64,000 nucleotides of DNA from Symbiodinium natans (taxonomy: Eukaryota > Sar > Dinophyceae > Suessiales > Symbiodiniaceae). Position numbers and translations under genes: made by a program. The number at the start of each line of letters is the position of its first letter. Positions within the stretch are counted from its first letter, which is position 1. This document shows, in pieces, positions 1 through 9,891 of this stretch. The notes beneath the pieces are model-generated. The model was not told the DNA's origin and ran no database searches. It worked only from the letters and a program-made list of their open reading frames with translations. The stretch is taken from assembly GCA_905221605.1 (NCBI GenBank), contig CAJNDS010002068.1, positions 337,001-401,000 on the forward strand. Direction: 5' to 3'.

Positions 1-1
1 T

Positions 2-1099
2 TGTGAGTTCTCGCATGATGCAACTGGTGTGAGGTGCGCCCAGTTTGCTCGGTCTGGGAAGTGTCGATTTGGTGACAGGTGTGTCTTCGAGCATGGTGTT
101 CCGTTGGAAAAACAGAGGCCAAGGTCTCCAAGGACGCCCCCAAGGGATGGTCCAAGGAAAAAGTCTGGTGCAAATGGTGGAGAAAAGGAGATCTCTCCTG
201 AACAGTTCGATGATGATGAGGAGGATTTTATGGTTTATGACGAAGAGACCAAGATGACGGAACTGTTGATGGAGGCGATTTCATTTCTCTCCGGTGGCAA
301 GCCAGATTTGGCTCGAGCAGAGGCGGACCCATTGTTCAAACTCCTGAAGTTCACTGGAGATGCTGACCAAATGGATCAAGTATGGGTTTCGTGGACCACT
401 GAAATGTTGTCCGTGCTGGAACTTCTCGAAGTAGTGAAGTCGTATGAGGTTTCGCTCGCGGAGGTGGAAGAATGGGTCAATGACCTGAGGATATGGTATG
501 AGCGAGCCAATTTGGGAGAGGAAAAGGATCCCAAAAGAGGTAAAAAGAGATCCCTAGAAAGGGAGTCCAGCAAGGATATTCCTGCCGAAACAGGAGTGGT
601 TGAGACTTCGGAGACGGAGGTTGCCGTTGAAGAAGAGAAGAAAAAGGTAAAAAAGAAGAGGAAAGCTGCAGCTATTGAAGATCCTTACACTCTCATGGTT
701 CCAAAGCCGAAGAAGATGCCGACGATCATTGAGAAGGGTGGATCAACATCCAATGTGGTGGCTTCTGCAGTGGAAAAATCCTCGAAGACGCGCACAAAGT
801 CAAATGTCGGTGGAAAGACAAAGAAGAGGGAGAAAAGTCAGAGTCCCAAAAAAGAAGAGGTGGTAATGGTTCAAGATCCTGAAGAAAAGGATCGTCCATC
901 TGATGCGGATGCACCAGGGTCTGCCACTGCGAATGAAGAGCTGGGTCAATCTTGCCAGGCGATTGAGGACGCAAAGAGGGAAGGATTGGTATCCTCAATT
1001 CAAAGGGGCGTACAGGATCCTGTTCTTACAGTTTCGGACCTGGAGTATTTTCTGCTGCAACTTCACCTCAAGATTGCCAACAATCGGAAAAAGAAGTGA
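2..1099 (+). CDS. ORF2 C-terminal part, CCCH zinc-finger protein (5' truncated by window)
   Basis: The open frame enters from the left edge and ends at a TGA at 1097-1099. It encodes the last 365 residues of ORF2: the end of the second CCCH finger and the whole third finger (Cys-x8-Cys-x5-Cys-x3-His, RSGKCRFGDRC). An acidic helical segment and a Lys/Glu-rich tail with several KKKRK-type basic clusters follow. Compared with the copy ending at 44970 it carries Gly to Glu just after the third Cys of finger 2, Val to Ala, Arg to Lys, Lys to Thr and Ile to Phe. No stops or frameshifts are present. The role is probably RNA binding, inferred from the CCCH fingers and basic tail. Confidence 0.8.
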   Translation, partial: CEFSHDATGVRCAQFARSGKCRFGDRCVFEHGVPLEKQRPRSPRTPPRDGPRKKSGANGGEKEISPEQFDDDEEDFMVYDEETKMTELLMEAISFLSGGKPDLARAEADPLFKLLKFTGDADQMDQVWVSWTTEMLSVLELLEVVKSYEVSLAEVEEWVNDLRIWYERANLGEEKDPKRGKKRSLERESSKDIPAETGVVETSETEVAVEEEKKKVKKKRKAAAIEDPYTLMVPKPKKMPTIIEKGGSTSNVVASAVEKSSKTRTKSNVGGKTKKREKSQSPKKEEVVMVQDPEEKDRPSDADAPGSATANEELGQSCQAIEDAKREGLVSSIQRGVQDPVLTVSDLEYFLLQLHLKIANNRKKK

Positions 1100-1459
1100 T
1101 TGGATGGTATGGATGAAGGGATAGTTTTTCTCTTTCTGGAGACGGGTGCACTGGAACAGCCAATGTGCTGACAATGTGGTGGTTACTATTAAGGGTATGG
1201 AAATCCCTGATAGTAGAAGTAAGTAGCTTTTCGCGTAGCGAAGACCACGGTTTGTGGTGAAGAAGGCCAAGGAGTCTTCAGTGATGAGAGGATCATGGTG
1301 AAAAAAGATTCTCTATGGGTAGTAGGTTAGCCAATGTGCTATAATTCCGTCCTGGAAGACGTTAAACCACAACTTGCATTTCAAGCAGCTGGCTGCTGCC
1401 TTAATGGCAGTTTTTGGCCAAAAGACCTGCATCTCCAATGTGTCCTAGGAAATCCTAGG

Positions 1460-1469
1460 ACAGGGGGAG
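1460..1469 (+). other. Polypurine tract of copy A
   Basis: The purine-rich run AGGGGGAG directly precedes the LTR start TGCGG. The complete copy has AGGGGAAG at the same place. This position is where LTR elements prime plus-strand synthesis. Confidence 0.65.
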
Positions 1470-1748
1470 TGCGGAGCTGCAATTGGTATTGTAGAAAGGA
1501 GTTAGTGTTGGAAGTTGAAAGGGTTAATGAACCCGTAAACTATGTTTGGCTCAAGGATGGCCAGCCCGTCCAAAGAAAAAAGTCCGTGTTTGGGAGTGAG
1601 GGTTGGGTTAGTGCCCCTCTACTTGTGTAAGGGTGCCCCTTCCTTGTTGCTCTTATCCGTGTTCTTGGTTGTTTCTTGGTTCGATCTGGGAAATATAAGT
1701 TCAGGGCGATTAGGGGAGTTGATTTCCTTCCTTGGTTGTCCCCCCGTA
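1470..1748 (+). repeat. 3' LTR of copy A (279 bp)
   Basis: It begins TGCGGAGCTG, ends CCCCCCGTA and is identical to the 5' LTR at 36792-37070. A spliced-leader-like sequence lies at 1533-1555. Confidence 0.85.
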
Positions 1749-2110
1749 CCCTAAACCCTAAGCCCCAAACCCCAAACCCCAAACCCCAAACCCTAAACCC
1801 CAAACCCCAAACCCCAAACCCCAAACCCCAAACCCCAAACCCCAAACCCCAAACCCTAAACCCTAAACCCTACCACAAACCGTAAGGCCCTGCCGAGCAT
1901 CTGTCACCATGATGTTGGAAGAGGGCAGCTGTCTTAGCTGCCCAAGCTCCTGCTCCTGAGCACAACTCGCCCCCCCCCTTCCCCTTCTTGCTCGCCTAAA
2001 CCACGGAAAGCCGAAGACCGAAACCCTCAAACCCTAAACCCTAAGTCCCTAAATCCCTAAACCCTAAACCCTGAACCCTGCACCCTAAAACCCTAAACCC
2101 TAAACCCTTT
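1749..2110 (+). repeat. CCCTAAA telomere-like array with CCCCAAA variant block
   Basis: Heptamer repeats start at the LTR boundary. From about 1765 to 1850 the variant CCCCAAA is almost pure, then CCCTAAA returns. An unassigned island lies at about 1880-2030, and more degenerate heptamers run to 2110. Confidence 0.9.
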
Positions 2111-2227
2111 CATGTGCCCTACGGCGACCCCTCCATCCCACCGACGTGGTGCCAAGCGGCAACCAAGTATGCTGCTTGCTGCGAGAGGTCCTGGTTCCAT
2201 TTTGATTATTAATACTACTACTACCGT

Positions 2228-2828
<601 letters not shown>

Positions 2829-2830
2829 CA

Positions 2831-4280
2831 TCATTGCTAGTATTATTATTGTTAATGCTATTACTACTATTAATATTAAAACTATTGATATCATTATTGG
2901 AAATACTATGTTTATCCTTACCGTACCGGCGTCAGGGCATGAAATTGCGATCAAGCACTTCTTCCCTGCAAGGAGCATGCGAACAGATGCTTCTTGAAAG
3001 ACCTCAATCCCCACGATTCCCTAATCTCTGCCTCGAAAAGCAATCCCTGAAGCCTCTGCCCTTGAATCAGCGCCCTAAACCCTGAACCCTAAACCCTAAA
3101 CCCTAAGCCCTAAAACCCTAAGCCCTAAAACCCTAAGCCCTAAACCCTAAACCCTAAACCCTAAACCCTAAACCGCCAACGCAGAACTCGCAGCCAGCTG
3201 CCATGCCTGGTACTTGGGCTTTTCCCAGACAGTACCAGCAAGGCCGCGCCGTGCACATACCTGAGCCACACATATACACACACACACACACAGACAGCCG
3301 TGGCACGATCAAAGCACCGAACGTGACACTCGTTCTCAGTACAGAACCTTGACTAATCTTACACAAGACACTCGAAGAAGCACCTCAGCTGTGCCTTGCT
3401 ACCAGCTCATATCGAAGCCGATCAGGGCCGAGATGATGACAGCAACCCACTTTCCCAAGGTTGAAAGGCTGTGGGTTTCTTTTGGGAGTTTGGGGATGAA
3501 GGTATTTCACACCTCGTGTCCGAGAGACATCGATGGCCCGGCAGGGGACGCCGGCCTTGTCGAGCGCAGGCTTGATGCAGAAAAACCCGAAGTCCTGCAA
3601 GACAGGGTGCGGGCGCCCCGAAATAGGCTGGCGACTGATGAGCAGATCAGGGACAGACGACGTTTCATGTGGGCGGGGGAGGGAGGGGAGGGAGGAATTT
3701 CTACCCTGGCCAGCCCATCCTTGTAGCGTCTTCTCAGCTCGCCAAGCCTGGGTAAACAACACAACTCAAAGTCCCAAGGCTTAGACTCAAGAACTCAAAA
3801 AGTCTGACAGCCTTGGCATATTCACAGCCGAAGCCCAGAAAGCTGCGGCTTTCGCCGGGCCTAAACCTGCCTAGGGCACTCCAAAGCCAGAATTCCCAGG
3901 GCCCGAAGCGCCCCGGTTCTTAGTAGCCAGGCTTTGTACCAGGAGGCTCACCCGTGGTGAGGAAGTTTGAGCAGCAGCCTGCAGGGAACTTCCTTGGAGA
4001 GAGGACTCGGCGGGTGGTTCGTTCGGTTTGTAGATTATTCTAGAATTATATTTCCATATTATTCTATGATTATATTGCTACATTGTGATGTTCTTATATT
4101 CGGATGTTCTTCGATTACTATCTTATTTGTATTAGTCGATTGTTATAGAACTGTATGAATATACTGTTCATCTTTTGTATTCTTATTGCTCCACGTGGCC
4201 GGCTTTAACATGTGCAGCCTTGCCACGGATGCACTGGATTTACCAGTCCTTGGTGGCGCAGATGCTTCCCGTCAAGGTTG
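2831..4280. other. Unassigned islands with a short CCCTAAA array
   Basis: Heptamers occupy 3070-3172 and a short CA run lies near 3280. The 3350-3730 stretch is open for over 100 codons on both strands, so the coding strand cannot be chosen. The part at 4030-4190 is strongly AT-rich compared with its surroundings. No domain was recognised. Confidence 0.5.
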
Positions 4281-4830
4281 GGCACTGCCCTAAACCCTAA
4301 ACCCTAAACCCTAAACCCTAAACCCTAAACCCTAAACCCTAAACCCATAAGGGGGTATAGTGCCGAAGATGGCACCTGGCACGTTTTGTTGCTTCCCATA
4401 CTTGTACAGATGTCATGTCGAAAGATGCCCCGGTTCACCCCAAACCCCAAAACCAAACCCTAAGCCTTAAACCCTAAACCCTTAACCCGAAACCCTAAAC
4501 CCTGAACCCTGAACCCTGAACCCTGAACCCTAAACCCTGAACCCGAACCCGAAACCATAAACTCTAAGAAAGACCTTCGAAGCGAGAGGTCTCAACCCCA
4601 GCGTCCCTCGACCTCCGAAAAGTCCCCTGAACCCTAAACCTAAACCCGAAACCCTAAACCCTGGCCCTAAACCTAAATAACCCCAAACCCCAAAAGCATG
4701 TAAACCTGGGGTTCTACAACCTCTAAACCCCCCCCCCCCCCCCCTCCAACAAAAACGAAAAATGAATAAATAATAAAAACCCCAAACCCCAAGCCCCAAA
4801 CCCCGAACCCCGAACCCCAAACCCTAAACC
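4281..4830 (+). repeat. Degenerate CCCTAAA arrays
   Basis: Heptamers at 4283-4345, 4440-4560 and 4620-4830, with CCCTGAA and CCCCAAA variants. A run of about 14 C residues lies at 4731-4744. Confidence 0.9.
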
Positions 4831-4935
4831 CCAACTCGCCAATTAAACTTCCCAGGAATCGGATCAACTCCCTGTCCCATTCGGAGAGCTCTTCCTGCGC
4901 TGGCATTCCCTTTGAGACAGCAATGTGGAGGTTTA
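4831..4935 (-). CDS. Candidate exon, unassigned
   Basis: The minus strand is open across the whole island and reads QEELSEWDRELIRFLG, typical soluble-protein composition. The left flank is CCCTAAA and the right flank is TTTAGGG, as for confirmed exons elsewhere in the window. No family recognised. Confidence 0.3.
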
Positions 4936-5667
4936 GTAGGGGTTTAGGGTTTAGCGTTTAGCGTTTAAGTTTAGGGTCCAGGGTTTAGTCTGGTTCAGGG
5001 CCCCTCAAGCCTCCGGAATCAATTTCCTCATTTCGCTCGCTTCTCCGCAGTGGTTTTTGCCGTTGCCCCTCCCCACCCTTGTGTCGGGATACGATGGTTC
5101 ATGATGTCTTAAGAATGCATCGCGTCCATTCAACAGTTTCCTTCATTCTCTCTCGGCAGCAGTCTCCGTTTCTTGTGCTCCGCTGCCCTGCCATGGTCAC
5201 TACAGCAGGTTCACAACTCTCTCTTGACCGCCAGCATCTGCTTCGGAGTCCCGGCTTGTGATTGAAACAATTTGGCCCACTGGCTGCCGAATCCACTATG
5301 CAAGATGGTATCTCTCCATTGTGAACATCCACTGTTGAAGCGTTTTAGCACTTGCGCCGTGTTCACACTGTGTTGATAGTGGATTGCTGGGGAAGCCTTC
5401 CCTCTGCCTATTCCACGACATGGGCGTTCGCTTTGTTGTTTCAGGGTGCTGCTAAACCCTAAACCCTAAACCCTGAAACCCTGAAACCCTAAAAACCTAA
5501 AAACCCGGTACCAGGTTCGCACCAGGTTGTTAAACGACTTGCGTTCCCGGTCTTCTATTTTGTAGGGAGCGGTTTAGGCTTTAGGGTTTAGGGTTTAGGG
5601 TTTAGGGTTTAGGGTTTAGGGTTTAGGGTTTAGGGTCTAGGATTTAGGGTTTAGGGTTTAGGGTTTA
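4936..5667. other. Heptamer arrays and islands
   Basis: TTTAGGG runs occur at 4936-4985 and 5574-5667, and CCCTAAA at 5453-5505. The 5001-5450 island has no convincing frame. The short island 5506-5571 reads KIEDRERKSFNNLVRTWYR on the minus strand and may be an exon. Confidence 0.45.
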
Positions 5668-6323
5668 GTGGCTCCTCTGACGGCTTCATCGCCACCGGGA
5701 TGTTCCGCAAGTGCAGCGAACACAAGTTCTCCTGCACTGCGGTGCTTAGTACTTAGCATGCACGATAGTCCTTGCCCATGAATACAGATGTTTCTGCTGG
5801 TCTCAAGATCCTGAGGAAAACTCATGTGTCGGTCAGACTTATAAGCTCATTTGCCTGCATATATACGGCCCCTTCTTCTGGACAGGCTAGAAACGAACAT
5901 ATTGGCAACGGTCAACATCCTAAGAGTAATCCTGCTTAGGCATTGCTTAAGTCCTGCGAACTTGAACCCTATGCACCCAAGGAGATCCCCCCACTAGCAC
6001 AAAACCTCCTCCAAAAACATTCTCATCTTTGTACAAACGCACCTATAAGGCTCTCACTGTACATCTCCTCAAGGCCTTTCATGTACCCAAAAGCAAAGTG
6101 CCTTGTCTCTTGGGCGGATTTGGGGCCTGATTCGTGCGCTGTCCTCCAAGTCGAGCTTCCGGAGCGCCAAGGTCCAGAGATGGCTAAGGGCCTTCCGCTC
6201 TTTTGGTGCCAAAACCCCAAGACCCCAAAGCCCAAGCCCACATGCTTCTTGAACCAAACCCCGCAAACCCTCTGAAAGCCAAACCCCCCTAAACCCCAAA
6301 CTCCCGCAACGGAATAGGTTAAC
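5668..6323. other. Unassigned island
   Basis: The two strands have competing open frames around 6060-6215 and no motif was recognised. The last 100 bp is degenerate CCCCAAA repeat. Confidence 0.35.
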
Positions 6324-6473
6324 GTGGTTTTGCCGCCTTCTACGGCGTGGGGTGGGAGAAAAGTGTTGGAGTGGCCCTCCACAATCGGGCCATGGTTGAA
6401 AAGGCATTGCGTGATGCCTTCAAGGTTCTGCTCAAGACCGTTGCATATACAGCTTTTGCGCCATACTACAGCA
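6324..6473 (+). CDS. Candidate exon, unassigned
   Basis: Fifty codons are open on the plus strand between a degenerate array and a CCCTAAA array, including VGVALHNRAMVEKALRDAF. Composition is typical of a folded protein. The minus strand is also open, so strand is uncertain. Confidence 0.35.
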
Positions 6474-6697
6474 AACCCTAAACCCTAAACCCTAAACCCT
6501 AAACCCTGGCGGGTCCACAACAGACCCGCGCAAAACTGTGGCCCCACCAGCAAACCTGAGATGCAGGACTTAGGTCACCGCCTTTAGTGTTGAGAAATGA
6601 CGCCTTTCTGCTCCCCAGTGCGCCTAAAGGCAAGAACTTCCAGCCATTTCTGCCCAGAAGAAGGTTTAACCTTTCCGGAACGGATTTGACGATGTAA

Positions 6698-7017
6698 ACC
6701 ATGGACGTCATCATGCTTGGGCCATGGATGCTCTCTTCTCATCAGAGCAGAATAGACCATGGACGTCATCATGCTTGGACCCTGGATGCTCTCTTCCCAG
6801 AACGGAGTAGACCATGGACGTCATCATGGTTGGGCCATGGCAGTGCAGAAAACATGTAGACCATGGACGTCATCATGCTTGGGCCATGGATGCTCTCTTC
6901 TCATCAGAACAAAGTAGACCATGGACGTCATCATGCTTGGGCCATGGATACTCTCTTCCCAGAACGGATTAGACTATGGACATCATCATGGTTGGGCCAT
7001 GGATGCTCTCTTCTAAC
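6698..7017 (+). repeat. Minisatellite with trimeric higher-order unit
   Basis: Six copies start with ACCATGGACGTCATCATG at 6698, 6756, 6811, 6860, 6918 and (diverged) 6973. Spacings are 58, 55, 49, 58 and 55 bp, so a 162-bp three-unit block is itself repeated. Each unit contains GACGTC and a second CCATGG. Confidence 0.85.
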
Positions 7018-7310
7018 TATGGTGGAGCAAACGTGTTATTTTGACCCAGGGCTGGGCAGAAGCGGATGCAAGCAAGACAGGGCTTAGTTTAGGACACGTC
7101 GAAAGTGCGAAGTAGTGCAAAAAAACCCACAAATACCAGTGCAGTCTACGGATGCCCAAAAAATTGTTGGATAATTTTGGATGAAAATTGCGGGGATGAG
7201 GTGATGGGCGAAACCCAGGAAACATCGGTATTTGCAGAAAATTTTGCAGGGGATTCTGAGGGCAACAGAGCTAAACTGCCGAAAACGCGTGGGTCTGTTA
7301 TGGCCCCGCC
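7018..7310 (+). CDS. Candidate coding island, unassigned
   Basis: An open plus frame of about 70 codons includes CPKNCWIILDENCGDEVMG, a Cys/Asp-rich stretch. No domain recognised. It ends at a CCCTAAA array at 7314. Confidence 0.25.
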
Positions 7311-7349
7311 TAGCCCTAAACCCTAAACCCTAAACCCTAAACCCTAAAC

Positions 7350-7444
7350 CCCAAGCGATGACCCCGAGGCCCTCAAAGGCTGCAGCTCGGACCTTCGGGC
7401 TGGTTCCTGACAGGTCCAGGTCCACCAGCTGCACCTTGCAAGGA
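7350..7444 (-). CDS. Candidate exon, leucine-rich-repeat-like
   Basis: The minus strand reads VQLVDLDLSGTSPKVRAAAF after an AG-G acceptor (GCAAG then GTGCAG). The spacing of Val/Leu resembles one leucine-rich repeat, which is too little for a family call. CCCTAAA flanks it on the left and TTTAGGG on the right. Confidence 0.35.
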
Positions 7445-7540
7445 GTTTAGGGTTTAGGGTTTAGGGTTTAGGGTTTGGGGTTTGGGGTTTGGGGTTTAGG
7501 GTTTAGGGTTTAGGGTTTAGGGCTTACGGTTTGAAAGGTT
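7441..7540 (+). repeat. TTTAGGG array
   Basis: Near-perfect TTTAGGG with a short TTTGGGG block in the middle. Confidence 0.92.
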
Positions 7541-7573
7541 TAAGGTGGTTTGATGTCAAGTATGAGTGTTGAG

Positions 7574-7696
7574 ATGTGTTCACGCAAGCAGCTTGACCTA
7601 GTGGCCACTTCTTTCACTTTCTTTATGTCCTCCTACTTCCCAAATCCCTGTCCCATACCTGGTGGCGACGACGAATACCTCGTGTTTTACGATTAA
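7574..7696 (+). CDS. Candidate terminal exon
   Basis: A 41-codon frame from ATG to TAA ends GGDDEYLVFYD. A poly-C run and heptamers follow at about 7733-7811. Product unknown. Confidence 0.25.
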   Translation: MCSRKQLDLVATSFTFFMSSYFPNPCPIPGGDDEYLVFYD

Positions 7697-7813
7697 AAAA
7701 ACACCAAGACCAAGCGCGAGTTTCATGTTCACCCCCCCCCTAACCCTAACCGTAAACCCTAAACCCGACACCCTGAACCCTAAGCCCTAAACCTCCCCCC
7801 CCCCCCCCCCCAA

Positions 7814-7924
7814 GCACCAAAACTTGAATATTCCCCATACACCATCGTTGTGGCAAGCCAGCTTGTCTCGAATCTGCCGGGCCTGACACAGTGGCCAGTT
7901 CCAGAGCTCCTGCGGGAACCATGA
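7814..7924 (+). CDS. Candidate terminal exon
   Basis: Thirty-six open codons and a TGA, including YTIVVASQLVSNLPGLTQW. The island is bounded by poly-C/CCCTAAA on the left and TTTAGGG on the right. Not recognised. Confidence 0.3.
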   Translation, partial: APKLEYSPYTIVVASQLVSNLPGLTQWPVPELLREP

Positions 7925-7929
7925 AGGGC

Positions 7930-8600
7930 TTAGGATTTCGGGGTTTGGGTTTAGGGTTTAGGGTTTAGGGTTTGGGGTTTAGGGTTTAGGGTTTAGGGTC
8001 TAGGGATTAGGGTTTGGGGTTTAGGGTTTGGGGTTTGGGGTTTAGGGTTTGGGGTTTGGGGTTTGGGGTTTGGGGCTTAACTTCTGTAGGGTTGAGGGTT
8101 GAGGGTTTATGGAGTGAGAGCCTCGAGGGATCCTAGTGAAGTACAAGCTCTTCGCGGTTCAGGAACCACAGAACTCGCCTGACCCAAAAAGGAGATCTAA
8201 ACCCTAAACCCTAAGCCCTTAAAGGGTACCCTATAGAAGCCTTGAAAGGAGAGAGAGAGAGAGGAGTCAGAAGTCAGACATCCTGCTCCTCCACTAGCAT
8301 CCTTGGCTTGACCAAACGCATCGCTTGCAAGAACTGGGCTTAGGGTTTAAGGTTTAGGGTTTAGGGTTTGGGTTTAGGGTTTAGGGCTTAGGGTTTAGGT
8401 TTAAGGGGTCTGGGGGTTGGGGTTTAAGGTTCAGCGAGGCCATGGCTGTTAGGGTCCGATGAGAAACGGTCACCTGGAAGACCAGAATCCAATAATCCAC
8501 ACCTCCCAGCAGGGTTTAGGGTTTAGGGTTTAGGGTTTAGGGTTTAGGGTTTAGGGTTTAGGGTTTAGGGTTTAGGGTTTAGGGTTTAAGGTCTAGGAGG
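7930..8600. repeat. TTTAGGG arrays with two short islands
   Basis: Arrays lie at 7930-8085 (mixed TTTAGGG and TTTGGGG), 8341-8424 and 8515-8600. The islands 8110-8200 and 8215-8340 show short minus-strand frames (LWFLNREELVLH; FLQAMRLVKPRMLVEEQDV). The island 8428-8510 reads LLGGVDYWILVFQVTVSHRT on the minus strand. All are possible exons of unknown genes. Confidence 0.5.
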
Positions 8601-9420
8601 GTTTAGGGCCCAGCCCGAGACTCAGTTTCAGGAGCTTCTCCGAGGCGGCGCCCGCGCCCTTGCAGCTTTCAGGCGAGATGAGGCGCGTGCGGATCTCTCA
8701 AAAAACGAATAACAAAGGTGCTCTCACAGGTGTCAGGGGGCCCAAGCGCCTCCCGAAGCGCAAGCGTCTGCCAGCTGCGTTCATCCTTCAGGCAGTGGTG
8801 CGGATGTCGGGGGAAGTGGGGGGCCAAGCATCAGGGCACAAAGATGCCCGTCCCCTAGCAGCGCGGCGAAGTTGCTGCTCAGCGTCCTCACTCCACAGCA
8901 AGGGCAAACGACAGTGGGGACTCTTGGGGTAGCTCTTGGTTGAGGAATAGTTCTAAGCGCTGCTGCGCACTTATCACACCACCAGAGCAAGTAGAGTTCG
9001 CTGCGACGTGGCGCGTAAATTCAAGTTTGGGCAAGCAGCGCCACTTTGCTCAGCAGCTCGTTGGTGTAGAGAAACCAACCGACACGCCTCAGCGTTGGGC
9101 TCAGCTGCGTACATGAGGTGCAGAAAGAAGACGTTTCAGAACACAAACCCCCCGGGTTCTTAGTAGGGAATGAGGCAATGAGGGCCCTATATATATATAT
9201 ATACACATATATAGATATATATGTATATATATTTTTTGTATATGCATATACCCTTTCAGGGAGCAAATGGAGCACCCTCTGGCCCCCCAAAAGGCCCCTG
9301 ACTCAGACTTCAGACCAAGTCACATCCAGCTGCTCTCCGGCAGCTGCACGATGCGCTTGTCCGCGCGCCTCCGCGCCGAGGCGCCGGAAGCGCAAGAAGG
9401 CTCAGCCTTGCACCCAAAAC
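8601..9420. other. Unassigned island with AT microsatellite
   Basis: 8601-9180 is open on both strands over long stretches. A minus frame ending near 9021 reads RRVGWFLYTNELLSKVALLA before its stop and could be a terminal exon. 9190-9250 is an AT-rich TATA-type microsatellite. A GC-rich plus frame covers 9255-9415. Confidence 0.35.
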
Positions 9421-9870
9421 CCTAAACCCTAAACCCTAAACCCTAAACCTCGCGTTTCCAGAAGTTTGGGGGGTTGCGATAAGAAGGATTACTACTACTT
9501 GCGGGTATATTAAGGGGGACCCTGGGGGTGACCCCCATTTCTGCAAGTAGGAGATAAATGTTGAGGAATCTAGGGTTCCAACAACCCTAAACCCTAAACC
9601 CTAACCCCAAACCCTAAACCCTAAACCCTAAACTCCAGGCCATGACTGCCTGGCCTTGAAATCGGAAGCCGCCAACGGTTGGGGCCACCACTGGCCCACC
9701 TGACGTGCCAAGATGTTTGCGCCGCACTTCTGGGCCGCATGTGCCACGAGGAGCGCTAGAGCACATGCTGGAAAACCCTAAACCCTAAACCCCAAACCCT
9801 AAACCCTAAACCCTAAACCCTTAACCCTTAACCCTATAACCCTAAACCCTAAACCTAAACCCTGAAAGAA
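9416..9870 (+). repeat. CCCTAAA arrays around an unassigned island
   Basis: Heptamers at 9416-9448, 9583-9632 and 9773-9866. The island 9633-9772 is open in more than one frame. Confidence 0.85.
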
Positions 9871-9891
9871 AAGGCAGTTCGATGCCGAGGC

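Larger units (their letters stand above)
1..1748 (+). mobile_element. 3' part of a CCCH-protein LTR element (copy A)
   Basis: This segment aligns without gaps to 43872-45619 of the complete element, at a constant offset of 43871. I count about 14 substitutions in 1,748 bp. It holds the end of ORF2, the 3' non-coding region, a polypurine tract and a 279-bp LTR. The rest of the copy lies left of the window. The LTR ends at CCGTA and is followed at once by CCCTAAACCCTAA, the same junction as at the right end of the complete copy. Coding changes are mixed (about five replacement, three silent), so there is no strong sign of constraint between the copies. Confidence 0.9.

Noticed and set aside
1334-1630. 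98-codon ORF crossing the 3' non-coding region into the LTR
   Set aside because: It has no start context or domain and overlaps the polypurine tract and LTR, where non-coding function is better supported.
1540-1885. Frames rich in GFGVWGLG or NPKPQT
   Set aside because: They are translations of the heptamer repeat; the same applies to similar frames near 4530, 26042, 36298 and 56071.
6698-7017. CRISPR array
   Set aside because: Repeat and spacer are not distinct, the units are similar throughout, and the genome is eukaryotic.
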